In this document: positions 53,979-63,088 of the stretch, piece by piece
Layout: each line of letters opens with the position of its first letter
How positions within the stretch are numbered: position 1 is the first letter of the stretch
Assembly: GCF_000632225.1 (NCBI RefSeq)
Contig: NZ_JFYV01000008.1
Location: 1 to 64,000, forward strand
Direction of reading: 5' to 3'
Length of the DNA: 64,000 bases
Source: Sphingomonas sp. RIT328
GTDB taxonomy: Bacteria; Pseudomonadota; Alphaproteobacteria; Sphingomonadales; Sphingomonadaceae
Position numbers and translations under genes: made by a program
The notes under the pieces: generated by a model
The model's input: the letters and a program-made list of their open reading frames with translations, nothing else
What the model was told of the DNA's origin: nothing
Database searches by the model: none

Positions 53979-56072
53979 TTGATCGACACCAGTCTGGCGA
54001 TGCGGATCGGCATCGCCATCGCAGTCGGCTATGGCGCGGTATCCGCCGCCGCGGCACAGACCGCGCCGGAGGACGAACCCGGCGAGACGATCCTCGTCAC
54101 CGCCTCGCCGCAGGGCTATACGGCGAGCGAGACCGGGCTCGCCAAGATCCCGGTGCCGCTGCGCGACCTCCCGCAATCGATCGCGACCGTCACCGCGGCG
54201 GTGCTGCGCGACCAGCGCGCTTTGTCGGTGCAGGATGCGCTGAAGAACGTGCCGGGGGTCAGCTTCGCGGCGGGCGACGGCCAGCGCGACCAGGTCACGA
54301 TCCGCGGCTTCTCGGCGATCGCCGACCAATATGTGAACGGCTTCCGGGACGATGCGCTTTATTACCGCGACCTGTCCAACGTCGAACGGGTCGAGGTGGT
54401 CAAGGGGCCGGCGGCGGTGCTGTTCGGGCGCGGATCGTCGGGCGGGCTGATCAACCGCGTGCTCAAGCGTCCCGACAGCAATGTCACCGCCGCGGCGTTA
54501 AGCGCCGGATCGTACGCCGCGCGGCGTGCCGAATGGGACGTCGGCCGTTTCGATGCGCGCAGCGGCGTCGGCTTCCGCATCACCGGCGCGCACGAGGATG
54601 ACGACAGCTTCCGCGACCAGCAATTGCTGCGCCGTTCCGCGATCGCGCCGTCGCTGCTGATCGGCGAGGGGCGCGCAACGACGCTGATGCTCGAAGCCGA
54701 CGCGCTGCACGATCACCGGCTGATGGACCTCGGCATTCCGGCGCTCGGCGGGCGGCCGATCGACGTGCCGCGGTCGACCTATTACGGGGCCGCCAATGCG
54801 CGCGACGTGGATACGACGACGAGCAAGGTCTATTCGCAGACCGTCGAGCTGACGCACCGCCTGTCCGAAGCACTGCGCTTCCGCAACGGCTTCCGCCACT
54901 ATGATTACCGGCTGTGGCGCAACAGCACGCTCCCCGCGGCGATCGATCCGGTCGCGCGGACGGTGACCTTGCAGCACGGCCGGCTCAACCGCGACGAGGA
55001 AGGCTGGTCCGATCAGGCGGAGCTGACGTGGCGCGGCCGGCTCGCCGGGGTCGATCACGTGCTGCTCTACGGCGTCGAGCTGTCCCGGCAGACGAAGCGG
55101 GCGGATACGTTCGCGCAGGTCAAGGTGGCGGTGACGTCGCTGTTCAAGCCGGTGCTGCCGGTACTCGATCCCGCCCGCTTCACGCGGATCGCGACGGCGA
55201 CCGCGAGCGTGTTCGACACCGGCGGCGTCTACGTGCAGGATTTCGCCGACTTCGGCCATGGCATCAAGGCGCTGGTCGGCGTCCGCCGCGATCGCTTCCG
55301 GCAGGCGACCGACCAGCGGCTGCCGGTCGCGGCGCGGCTGGTCCGCACCGATATCGCGTGGAGCCCGCGGGCCGGGATCGTGCTGCAACCCGACGCGACG
55401 CAATCCTATTATCTGTCGTGGAGCCGCAGCTTCCAGCCGTCCGCCGAGACCTTCGCACTGACCGCGAGCAATGCCGACATCGCGCCCGAGCAGACCAGCA
55501 ACAAGGAGGTCGGCGGCAAATATACGCTGCTCGGCGGCGCGCTCAACGTGCAGGCGGCGGGGTTCCTGCTGCGCCGCACCGGGATCAAGGGCACCGATCC
55601 GCTCGACCCGACGCGGCTGGTCGCGGCGGGCACGCAGCGGACGCGTGGCGTCGAACTGTCGGCGCAGATGACGCTGCCCGCGGGGTTCCAGGCGGTCGCC
55701 GGCTATGCCTATCTCGATGCCCGGATCACCGCCTCGTCGCGCCCCGATTTCGTCGGCAAGGGTGCGACGATCGCGCCGCGCCATGCCGCCAACGGCTTCC
55801 TCAGCAAGAGCTTCGCCGGCCGCTTCGGGCTGGGCGGCGGAATCAATTATGTCGGCGACCGCTGGGCTGATCCGCTCAACACGACGGTGCTGCCGCATTA
55901 TGTCACCGTCGACGGGCTGCTGTGGGTGGCGACGGGGCCGCTGCGCTGGCAGCTCAACGCCTATAATCTCGGCAACGTCCATTATACCGTCGCCGGACAT
56001 GGTACGTCGGCGCTGCTCAACATGCCGGGCGCGCCGCGCTCGGTGCTCGGCACGCTGCGGATCGCCTTGTAG
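53979..56072 (+). CDS. TonB-dependent siderophore receptor
   Basis: This 697-aa outer-membrane receptor starts at a TTG five bases after AAGGGGG; ATG 54000 is the alternative. It has a signal peptide (GIAIAVGYGAVSAAAAQ), TonB box ETILVTASP, a plug domain (RDLPQSIATVTAAVLRDQ, VEVVKGPAAVLFGRGSSGGL) and a C-terminal phenylalanine-free barrel end (LGTLRIAL). RDLPQS and FGRGSSGGLINR are typical of FhuA/FpvA-like receptors for ferric siderophores. It follows a large hairpin. The ligand is unknown. Confidence 0.86.
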   Translation: MIDTSLAMRIGIAIAVGYGAVSAAAAQTAPEDEPGETILVTASPQGYTASETGLAKIPVPLRDLPQSIATVTAAVLRDQRALSVQDALKNVPGVSFAAGDGQRDQVTIRGFSAIADQYVNGFRDDALYYRDLSNVERVEVVKGPAAVLFGRGSSGGLINRVLKRPDSNVTAAALSAGSYAARRAEWDVGRFDARSGVGFRITGAHEDDDSFRDQQLLRRSAIAPSLLIGEGRATTLMLEADALHDHRLMDLGIPALGGRPIDVPRSTYYGAANARDVDTTTSKVYSQTVELTHRLSEALRFRNGFRHYDYRLWRNSTLPAAIDPVARTVTLQHGRLNRDEEGWSDQAELTWRGRLAGVDHVLLYGVELSRQTKRADTFAQVKVAVTSLFKPVLPVLDPARFTRIATATASVFDTGGVYVQDFADFGHGIKALVGVRRDRFRQATDQRLPVAARLVRTDIAWSPRAGIVLQPDATQSYYLSWSRSFQPSAETFALTASNADIAPEQTSNKEVGGKYTLLGGALNVQAAGFLLRRTGIKGTDPLDPTRLVAAGTQRTRGVELSAQMTLPAGFQAVAGYAYLDARITASSRPDFVGKGATIAPRHAANGFLSKSFAGRFGLGGGINYVGDRWADPLNTTVLPHYVTVDGLLWVATGPLRWQLNAYNLGNVHYTVAGHGTSALLNMPGAPRSVLGTLRIAL

Positions 56073-56114
56073 TTCGTTCATCGACCGGCCAGCCGTCTGC
56101 GCTACAAGGGCGGC

Positions 56115-57359
56115 GTGGGGCGCTGGCTGGGCATGATCATCGGAGCGGCGGGACTGGCGGCGGGTTCGCCGCTCGCGGCGCAGACGTTGGTCGCGCCGCC
56201 GCCCGTGGTCGCGCCGGTCGAGTCGCTCGACGCCGCGATCGCGCAGGATGCCGCGGCGGTCGCCGACCGGCTCGGGCTGCCGGTCGACGAGGCGGAGCGG
56301 CAGTTGCGGTTGCAGGTGGCGAGCGCGCCGGTGACCGACGCGATCGCCGACGAATTCGCCGCGCGGCTGACCGGGATCGCGCTCGTCCATCGGCCTGAAT
56401 TCTCCATCGTCGTGACGCTGACCGGTACGGCGGCGGAGCCCGAACGGATCATCGACCTGAACGGCACGCCGGTGCGGATCAGCTTCAGCACCGGCGCGGC
56501 GGCGACGCACACCGGGCTGGTCCAGGCAATCGGTGCCTATCAGGCAGCGATCCGCGCCAGCCTGCTGTCGCCGCCCGGCCTCGGCATCGACCAGCGCAGC
56601 GGCGAGCTGGTCGCGGTGGTTTCGACGCGCGACGTCGCGCGGGAGGGCGCCGAGCCGCTTGCCGCGCGGCTCGCGGCCTTGACGCAGGTGCCGGTGCGGC
56701 TGCGCGTCGTCGACCAGCCGGCGCTCGACATGGGCGGCATCCAGGGCGGGACGCGTGTCGTCGGGCAGGTGCCGGGGGACAGTCATCGCTATCTGTGCAC
56801 CGCCGGCTTCGTCGTCACCGACGGCACGCGTACCGGCATCGCCACCGCGGCGCATTGCCCCGACGCGCTGCGCGCCCGCGATGCCGCCGGGATCGAACAG
56901 GACCTGCCCTTCGTCGGGCAATGGGGCTGGGGCCATCAGGACGTGCAGATCAACGCGAGCGCGGTGCCGCTCGCGCCTTTATTCTATGCCGACAGCGCGC
57001 GCACCGTCAGCCGGCCGGTCGGCGATGCGCGCAGCCGTGCCGGTACGCGCGCCGGCGACATCGTCTGCCACCGCGGCGAGCGCACCGGCTATAGCTGTTC
57101 GGAGGTCGAACTGACCGACTTCGCGCCGGCGGGCGATCTGTGCGGCGGCGCCTGCCTGCCGACCTGGACGACGGTGGCGGGGCCGGTGTGCAGGAGCGGC
57201 GACAGCGGCAGCCCGGTGTTCCTCGGCGATACCGCTTATGGAATTCTGAAGGGCGGCAGCTATCGCGCCGACGGCAGCTGCGCCTTCTATTTCTATATGT
57301 CGACCGACTTTCTGCCGACCGGATGGCGGCTGCTCACCGCTCCGATCGCCAGCCCCTGA
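56115..57359 (+). CDS. S1 family serine protease, alpha-lytic-protease-like
   Basis: This 414-aa exported preproprotease starts at a GTG after AAGGG. It has a signal peptide (GAAGLAAGSPLAAQ) and a pro-region of about 185 residues (with VRLRVVDQPALDMGG near its end). The chymotrypsin-fold domain follows, with His in IATAAHCPDALR, Asp in GHQDVQINA and Ser in RSGDSGSPVFLG. Three cysteine pairs can form disulfides. It resembles streptogrisin/alpha-lytic proteases, whose pro-region is a folding chaperone. It stands alone between the receptor and the NepR-like gene. Confidence 0.82.
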   Translation: MGRWLGMIIGAAGLAAGSPLAAQTLVAPPPVVAPVESLDAAIAQDAAAVADRLGLPVDEAERQLRLQVASAPVTDAIADEFAARLTGIALVHRPEFSIVVTLTGTAAEPERIIDLNGTPVRISFSTGAAATHTGLVQAIGAYQAAIRASLLSPPGLGIDQRSGELVAVVSTRDVAREGAEPLAARLAALTQVPVRLRVVDQPALDMGGIQGGTRVVGQVPGDSHRYLCTAGFVVTDGTRTGIATAAHCPDALRARDAAGIEQDLPFVGQWGWGHQDVQINASAVPLAPLFYADSARTVSRPVGDARSRAGTRAGDIVCHRGERTGYSCSEVELTDFAPAGDLCGGACLPTWTTVAGPVCRSGDSGSPVFLGDTAYGILKGGSYRADGSCAFYFYMSTDFLPTGWRLLTAPIASP

Positions 57360-57380
57360 TCGCGCCTGTCCGGAACGCGC

Positions 57381-57545
57381 TCAGTGCGTGACGCGGTCGA
57401 GGCGCTCCAGCAACGTCTTGAGATCGTCGGGCATTGGCGTTTCACCGAAGACGCCGCGCAGAGCATGGCCGAGCGGATCGGCCGGGCGTGGCAAACGGAC
57501 GACATAATCGCCGTTGCGCGCGCGTCCTGTTGTTTGCGTAGCCAT
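57381..57545 (-). CDS. NepR-like anti-sigma factor
   Basis: This 54-aa protein has the two-helix NepR core: PLGHALRGVFGETPMPDDLK followed by TLLERLDR, where NepR has IGxxLRxxYxEVxxEPxPxxFxxLLxxLD. NepR holds the general stress sigma factor EcfG until PhyR-P titrates it (alphaproteobacterial system). No phyR or ecfG is adjacent, so this is an orphan or paralogue. The start may be 57545 or 57551. A GCAAC-N16-CGTT pattern, close to the EcfG promoter, lies at 57561-57585 on the same strand. Confidence 0.72.
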   Translation of the reverse strand: MATQTTGRARNGDYVVRLPRPADPLGHALRGVFGETPMPDDLKTLLERLDRVTH

Positions 57546-57609
57546 GTGCATAGACCGGAGAACGATCCTGTGGCGGAAACGTTGCCGACTGCAATAAAGG
57601 ATATCCGCG

Positions 57610-60276
57610 ATGCCGACGCCCGTCTCCGCCGCGATCGATCGCGCCCGCGCGCATGCGCCGTTCCTCGCATTGCTGCTGGATCGCGAGCCGGTGCTCGCCG
57701 AGCGGCTCGCCGCCGGCATGTTCGACCTCGCCTACACCGCCGCGACTCCGGATATGCCGATCGCCCGCCAGTTGCGGCTCGACCGGCGCGCGCTGGCGCT
57801 GGCGATCGCGATCGGCGATCTCGCCGGCGTCTATGATCTGACCGCGGTGACGCAGGGCCTCAGCGACTTCGCCGATCGCGCGCTCGACCGGGCGATCACC
57901 GCGGCGATCGCCGAGCGCACGCCGGGGGAGGCACCGCGCGGCTTTGCGGCGATCGCGCTCGGCAAGCAGGGCAGCCGCGAGCTCAATTATTCGTCGGACA
58001 TCGATCCCATCCTGATCTTCGACCCGCGCACGTTGCCGCGCCGCGCGCGCGAGGAGCCGGAGGAAGCGGCGGTGCGGATCGCCAAGCGCGTCGTCGAACT
58101 GCTCCAGGCACGCGACGGCGACGGCTATGTGCTGCGCGTCGACCTGCGGCTGCGCCCCTCGCCCGAGGCGACGCCGATCGCGCTGCCGGTCGACGGCGCG
58201 ATCGGCTATTACGAATCGCAGGCGCTGACCTGGGAGCGGGCGGCGTTCATCCGCGCCCGCGCCGCGGCCGGCGATCGCGCCCTCGGCGGCTATTTCCTCG
58301 ATGCGATCCGGCCGTTCGTGTGGCGGCGCGGGCTCGATTTCGGCGCGATCGGCGAGATCCGCGACCTCTCCCGCCGCATCCGCGATCATTATGCGAGCGG
58401 CCAGGCGTTCGGCGCGGGCTATGACCTCAAGCGCGGCCGCGGCGGCATCCGCGAGGCGGAATTCTTCGCGCAGATCCATCAGCTGATCCACGGCGGGCGC
58501 GATCCGGCCCTGCGCGCACCCGCGACGCGCGACGCGCTGGCGCGGCTGGCGGAGGCGGGGTGGATCGGTACGGACGAGGCGGCGGCGCTGAGCCGATCCT
58601 ATACGCTGCTGCGGACGATCGAGCATCGTGTCCAGATGATCGACGATCGCCAGACGCATGTGCTGCCGGGCGGCGCGGCGCTCGACGGGGTGGCGCGCTT
58701 GCACGGCCTTGCGGACGGGGCGGCGCTGATCGCGCTGTTGCGGGAGCCGGTCGCGCGCGCCGGCCAGATCTACGACGCGCTCGACGACGGCCGCGGCGGC
58801 GACTTCCCGCACGAGCCGCAGGCGCTCGCCGCGCGGCTGGAGCAGGCGGGGTTTCCCGATGGCGCCGGTGCGGCGACGCTGATCGCGCGCTGGCGTGCCG
58901 GCCGCTATCCGGCGCTGCGCAGCCCGGCGGCGCGCGACGCGCTGGAGGCGGTGCTGCCGGCGCTGATGCCCGCCTTCGCCGACGCGCCCGATCCGAGTGC
59001 GGCGTTGCGGCGGCTCGACGGGCTGCTCGAACGCCTGACCAGCGCGATCAACATCCTGCGGCTGCTCGAGGCGCGTCCCGGGCTGGCGGTGCTGCTCGCG
59101 ACGATCCTCAGCCATGCCGCGCCGCTCGCCGATGCCTTGGGCGTGCGCCCCGAGCTGATCGACTGGCTGATCGATCCCGGCGCCTTTGAGCCGCTCGGCC
59201 CGGTCGAGGCGCTGGCGGCGGAGATGCGGCGCGGCGAGGGCGGCGACTATCAGGCGCTGCTCGACCACGTCCGCCGCAGCGTCGGGGAGAAACGGTTCGC
59301 GCTCGGTGCGCAGGTGGTGGCAGGCGCAGCCGATCCGCTCGATGCGGCGGCGGGCTATGCGCGGCTCGCCGAGGCGGCGATCGCGGTCCTCGCCGAGGCG
59401 ACGATCGCAGAATTCGCGCGCAGCCATGGCCGGGTGCCGGGCAGCGAGCTGCTGATCCTCGCCTTCGGACGGCTCGGCGGCGCGGCGCTGACCCACGCCA
59501 GCGACCTTGACCTCGTCTATCTGTTTACCGGGGACTTCCGTGCGGAATCGGACGGCGCCAAGCCGCTCGGCGCGACGCTCTATTACAATCGCCTCGCGCA
59601 GCGGATCACCGCGGCGCTGTCGGTGGCGACCGCGGCGGGGCCGCTCTACCCGGTCGACACGCGGCTGCGCCCGTCGGGGACGCAGGGGCCGCTGGTCGTC
59701 TCGCTCGAGTCCTTCGCCCGCTATCAGCGCGAGGATGCCTGGACCTGGGAGCATATGGCGCTGACGCGGGCGCGGCCGGTGTTCGGCTCGGCCGAGGCGC
59801 GGGCGGCCGCCGCCGCGGTGATCGACGCGGTGCTGGCGGGCGAGCGGCCGGCGCGGAACCTGACCGGCGAGGCGGTGGCGATGCGCGCCGAGATGGCCCG
59901 GCACAAGCCGCCGACCGGGCCGCTCGACGCCAAATTGCTGCCCGGCGGACTGGTCGATCTCGAATTCACCGTTCACCTGACGCAGTTGCGCCATCGTATA
60001 GGCTTCGATCCGCACCTCGGGCGGGCGATCGGCGCGCTGGTCGCATCGGGCCTGCTGCCCGCGGCGCTGGCGGTGGCGAACGATCAGCTGACGCGGCTGC
60101 TCGTGGTGCTGCGGCTGGTCGCGCCCGATGCCGCCGAGCCGTCGCCGGCGACGCAGGCGCTGATTGCGCGCGCCTTGCGACTCGCCGATTGGCCGGCGGT
60201 GCTTGAAGCGCTGGCGATGACGCGGCAGGACGTGGCGGCGGCCTGGACGCAGGCGACGGGAGGCTCGGATGGATGA
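57610..60276 (+). CDS. glnE: Glutamine synthetase adenylyltransferase/deadenylase GlnE
   Basis: This 888-aa bifunctional enzyme adds or removes AMP on glutamine synthetase under PII control. Both nucleotidyltransferase domains are intact: the N-terminal one with ELNYSSDIDPILIF (Asp-x-Asp) and KRGRGGIREAEFFAQ, and the C-terminal one with THASDLDLVYLF and LLPGGLVDLEFTVHL. Length is slightly below the usual 900-980. AAAGG precedes the ATG by nine bases. The last codons overlap the peroxiredoxin start by 8 bases. Confidence 0.95.
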   Translation: MPTPVSAAIDRARAHAPFLALLLDREPVLAERLAAGMFDLAYTAATPDMPIARQLRLDRRALALAIAIGDLAGVYDLTAVTQGLSDFADRALDRAITAAIAERTPGEAPRGFAAIALGKQGSRELNYSSDIDPILIFDPRTLPRRAREEPEEAAVRIAKRVVELLQARDGDGYVLRVDLRLRPSPEATPIALPVDGAIGYYESQALTWERAAFIRARAAAGDRALGGYFLDAIRPFVWRRGLDFGAIGEIRDLSRRIRDHYASGQAFGAGYDLKRGRGGIREAEFFAQIHQLIHGGRDPALRAPATRDALARLAEAGWIGTDEAAALSRSYTLLRTIEHRVQMIDDRQTHVLPGGAALDGVARLHGLADGAALIALLREPVARAGQIYDALDDGRGGDFPHEPQALAARLEQAGFPDGAGAATLIARWRAGRYPALRSPAARDALEAVLPALMPAFADAPDPSAALRRLDGLLERLTSAINILRLLEARPGLAVLLATILSHAAPLADALGVRPELIDWLIDPGAFEPLGPVEALAAEMRRGEGGDYQALLDHVRRSVGEKRFALGAQVVAGAADPLDAAAGYARLAEAAIAVLAEATIAEFARSHGRVPGSELLILAFGRLGGAALTHASDLDLVYLFTGDFRAESDGAKPLGATLYYNRLAQRITAALSVATAAGPLYPVDTRLRPSGTQGPLVVSLESFARYQREDAWTWEHMALTRARPVFGSAEARAAAAAVIDAVLAGERPARNLTGEAVAMRAEMARHKPPTGPLDAKLLPGGLVDLEFTVHLTQLRHRIGFDPHLGRAIGALVASGLLPAALAVANDQLTRLLVVLRLVAPDAAEPSPATQALIARALRLADWPAVLEALAMTRQDVAAAWTQATGGSDG

Positions 60277-60733
60277 TGGCGCAACGATACCTGCGGTGAC
60301 GGTGACCGCCGCCGACGGCAGCGCGATGCCGCTCGCCGCGATATCCGGCCCGGCGGTGTTCTATTTCTACCCCAAGGACGATACCAGCGGCTGTACCCGC
60401 GAGGCGCAGGATTTCTCCGCGCTTGCGGCGGATTTCGCCGCGGCGGGGGTGACGGTGATCGGGATCAGCAAGGACCCGCCCGCCAAACATGCCGCCTTTA
60501 CCGCCAAGCACGGCCTCACCGTCACGCTGGCGAGCGACGAGGACGGCAGCGCCTGCGACGCCTTCGGCGTGTGGGGCGAGAAGCAGCTTTATGGCCGCAC
60601 CTATATGGGGATCGAGCGCGCCACCTTCCTGTTCGGGCATGACGGTCGGCTGGTGCGGGCGTGGCGCAAGGTGCGCGTGCCCGGCCATGCGGCGGCGGTG
60701 CTCGCCGCCGCGCGCGAGGTCGCGGCGGGATAG
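60269..60733 (+). CDS. bcp: Thiol peroxidase, Bcp/PrxQ type
   Basis: This 154-aa peroxiredoxin reduces peroxides. The peroxidatic Cys42 lies in KDDTSGCTREAQDF with the PxxxT/SxxC pattern (YPKDDTSGC). The resolving cysteine expected five residues later is replaced (TREAQ). Another cysteine appears in GSACDAFGVWGEK (about residue 95) and may replace it. GISKDPPAKHAAF is typical. The start overlaps glnE by 8 bases, with GGGAGG upstream. Confidence 0.88.
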   Translation: MDDGATIPAVTVTAADGSAMPLAAISGPAVFYFYPKDDTSGCTREAQDFSALAADFAAAGVTVIGISKDPPAKHAAFTAKHGLTVTLASDEDGSACDAFGVWGEKQLYGRTYMGIERATFLFGHDGRLVRAWRKVRVPGHAAAVLAAAREVAAG

Positions 60734-60749
60734 GCGGGCGCGCGGAGCC

Positions 60750-61232
60750 TTATCCGCCGACGGTGATCGTGCCCTTGGCGTTGCTGCCGTCACCGGCGAG
60801 GTCGAGGTGGAAGGGCTGCTTTTCTTCGGTGGTGCCGGTCAGGCCCTGGCCGTCCGGATGGACGGTGAAGCCCGCCTTGGCGAGCCGCTCGGTGAACCAG
60901 CCGCGCACCTGATCGGGGCTGGCGGGGCTGGTGAAGCGGACGCGCAGGCCGCCATCGTCGTTCCTGCCGCCGGCGACGTCGACCGCGTCGATCGTGGAGC
61001 CCGGATAGAGGTGGACGCCGTTGAGATCGAAATTGTCGGCCTTGAGTTGCACCTTGGGCAGCTTGAGCTGGCCCGAGAAGCCCGGCACCGCGATCTTGAC
61101 CTGCCCGGTCGCGCCATCGACCGCGCCGAGCACATTGCCGCCATCGGCGTTGATCGTCACCGACGTGCCCGGACCGCGATCGCAGGCGGCGAGCGACAAG
61201 GCGGACAGGGCACAGAGCGACAGGCGGATCAT
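60750..61232 (-). CDS. Hypothetical lipoprotein
   Basis: This 160-aa protein has a lipoprotein signal ending in SALSLAAC (Cys about 17). The mature protein starts with a negatively charged linker, then repeats of hydrophobic beta-like stretches (QVKIAVPGFSGQLKLPKVQL and KADNFDLNGVHLYPGSTI) and a C-terminal part with DQVRGWFTERLAKAGFTVHP. No named domain is recognised. A palindrome at 61244-61261 sits 12 bases before its start. It is convergent with the peroxiredoxin. Confidence 0.68.
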   Translation of the reverse strand: MIRLSLCALSALSLAACDRGPGTSVTINADGGNVLGAVDGATGQVKIAVPGFSGQLKLPKVQLKADNFDLNGVHLYPGSTIDAVDVAGGRNDDGGLRVRFTSPASPDQVRGWFTERLAKAGFTVHPDGQGLTGTTEEKQPFHLDLAGDGSNAKGTITVGG

Positions 61233-61243
61233 GGCAACCTCGT

Positions 61244-61261
61244 GTATTGCGTCGGCAATAC
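61244..61261. promoter_or_regulatory. Perfect 7-bp palindrome between divergent genes
   Basis: GTATTGC-GTCG-GCAATAC is a perfect inverted repeat lying 12 bases before the lipoprotein ATG and 67 before the exporter GTG. It could be an operator for the divergent pair or a leader hairpin of the lipoprotein message. Confidence 0.5.
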
Positions 61262-61328
61262 GCTAGGCCGGTCGGCGCATGCGATCAAGGGTTCCGGAGC
61301 CGATCGCTTCCCGGTAGGAGGGCGCCCC

Positions 61329-62594
61329 GTGACCCGCTCCTCGCACACTCCCGCGCCGGCGACCGCCGGTGCCCCCGCCGCGGCGGTGGAGCCCGCCGGC
61401 GCGCCGATCGGTTTCGCCGAATTCGTCGCGCTGGTCGCGGCGCTGATGTCGCTCGCCGCGCTCGGCATCGATTCGATGCTGCCCGCGCTGCCGGCGATCG
61501 GCGTCACGCTCGACATCGCGACCGAGAACCAGCGCCAGTTCATCGTCACCGCCTTCGTCTTCGGTTTCGGCATCGCGCAGATCGCACATGGGCCGCTCGC
61601 CGACCGTTACGGGCGGCGGACGGTGCTGCTCGCCGCGATCGGCGGTTATGTCCTCGCCAATATCGCCTGCGCGATGGCGGCGAGCTTCCCGCTGCTGCTC
61701 GCCGCGCGCGTGTTCGGCGGCGCGATGGTCGCGGCGACGCGCGTCGCGACGGTGGCGATGGTGCGCGACTGCTATCACGGCCGGCCGATGGCGCGGGTGA
61801 TGTCGATCGCGTTCATGGTCTTCATGATCGTTCCCGTGCTCGCCCCCGCCTTCGGCCAGACGGTGCTGCTGTTCGCCAATTGGCGCGGCATCTTCTGGAC
61901 GGTGGCGGGGCTCAGCGCCCTGATCTGGACCTGGTTCTTCCTGCGCATGCCCGAGACGCTGCGGGTCGAGGCACAACTGCCGCTGTCGCTGGGCCGCGTC
62001 GCCGCGGGATGGCGGCAGACGCTCGGCGACCGGATGTCGCTCGGCTATGCGCTCGCCTCGACCGCGCTGCTCGGCGCGCTCTACGGCTATCTCAATTCCG
62101 TCCAGCAGATCATGTTCGACACCTTCCGGCAGCCGCGGCTGCTCGCGGTGATGTTCGCGGTGACGGCGACGCTGATGGCGGCGGCGAACCTGACCAACGC
62201 GCGGCTGGTGATGCGGCTCGGCACGCGGCTGATCAGCCACAGCGCGCTGGCGCTGCTGGTGGTGCTGAGCGCGATCCACCTCGCCCTCGCCGTGCTGGGC
62301 TATGAGACGCTGGTCGGTTTCGTCATCCTCCAGGCGCTGACGATGGGCTGTTTCGGCCTCGCCACCTCCAATTTCTCGTCGATGGCGATGGAGAATATGG
62401 GTGCGATCGCCGGCACCGCGTCCAGCGTGCAGGGCTTTGCCAGCATCACCCTCGGCGCGGTGATCGGCGTGGTGATCGGCCAGGCGTTCGACGGCACCAC
62501 CGCGCCGCTCGCCGGGGGCTTCCTGATCTGCGGTCTCGTCTCGCTCGGCATCGTCGCGGCGACCGAGCGCGGGCGATTGTTCCGCCCCGTCTGA
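61329..62594 (+). CDS. MFS exporter, Bcr/CflA drug-resistance type
   Basis: This 421-aa inner-membrane transporter has 12 predicted membrane helices. MFS motif A is GPLADRYGRRTVLLA, and the TM1 region AALGIDSMLPALPAIG and IVTAFVFGFGIAQ are characteristic of the Bcr/CflA group. The GTG start follows AGGAGG by six bases; the longer open frame upstream is not family-like. Such pumps export drugs or small metabolites; the substrate cannot be told. It is divergent from the lipoprotein gene across the palindrome. Confidence 0.87.
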   Translation: MTRSSHTPAPATAGAPAAAVEPAGAPIGFAEFVALVAALMSLAALGIDSMLPALPAIGVTLDIATENQRQFIVTAFVFGFGIAQIAHGPLADRYGRRTVLLAAIGGYVLANIACAMAASFPLLLAARVFGGAMVAATRVATVAMVRDCYHGRPMARVMSIAFMVFMIVPVLAPAFGQTVLLFANWRGIFWTVAGLSALIWTWFFLRMPETLRVEAQLPLSLGRVAAGWRQTLGDRMSLGYALASTALLGALYGYLNSVQQIMFDTFRQPRLLAVMFAVTATLMAAANLTNARLVMRLGTRLISHSALALLVVLSAIHLALAVLGYETLVGFVILQALTMGCFGLATSNFSSMAMENMGAIAGTASSVQGFASITLGAVIGVVIGQAFDGTTAPLAGGFLICGLVSLGIVAATERGRLFRPV

Positions 62595-62669
62595 TCCGCG
62601 CGTCCGGCGGTGTGGACGGAACCGGGCGCGCGCCCCGCCGTTCGCACCCGGTAACACGAGGAGGTTGTG

Positions 62670-63008
62670 ATGGGCGGACATCAGGTCACGAGCCACGGGT
62701 CGGGCGACGACGGCTATGACGAGGAAGGCTATGACGAGAGCCAGCGCGCCGAGATCCTCGAGGCGACGCGCAACGGCCCCAGCGACGGGCTGGTGCTGAC
62801 CGACCTCAACCCCGACATCGGCGACGACGACGAGGAAGAGGAATCGATCGACGAGCTCGACATGGATTCGCAGGAGGTCGGCGAGAGCGACCCGACTGTG
62901 ACGATGGACGAGGCGGACATCGACGAGGACGACGCCCAGGACGATTTCGACAGCGATACGACGTCCGAGGACGTCAGCGACGCCGACGACGTCGCGCTGC
63001 GGCCCTGA
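62670..63008 (+). CDS. Very acidic small hypothetical protein
   Basis: This 112-aa protein is preceded by GAGGAGG. About a third of residues are Asp/Glu, with runs such as GDDDEEEESIDELDMDSQEV and AQDDFDSDTTSEDVSDADDV and no cysteine. The only more neutral part is RNGPSDGLVLTDLNPDIG. It is likely disordered and cytoplasmic. I recognise no family. Its single-gene context gives no hint. Confidence 0.65.
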   Translation: MGGHQVTSHGSGDDGYDEEGYDESQRAEILEATRNGPSDGLVLTDLNPDIGDDDEEEESIDELDMDSQEVGESDPTVTMDEADIDEDDAQDDFDSDTTSEDVSDADDVALRP

Positions 63009-63088
63009 GCCTGAGATGATCCACCCGGCCTTGCGCCGCCGCGGGTAGGCGGCGGTGCGGGGCCGGGCGGCAGACCATCGGACGAGTG

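Noticed and set aside
54498-56936. 812-aa minus-strand frame opposite the second siderophore receptor and the protease
   Set aside because: Antisense shadow of family-supported genes, without motifs.
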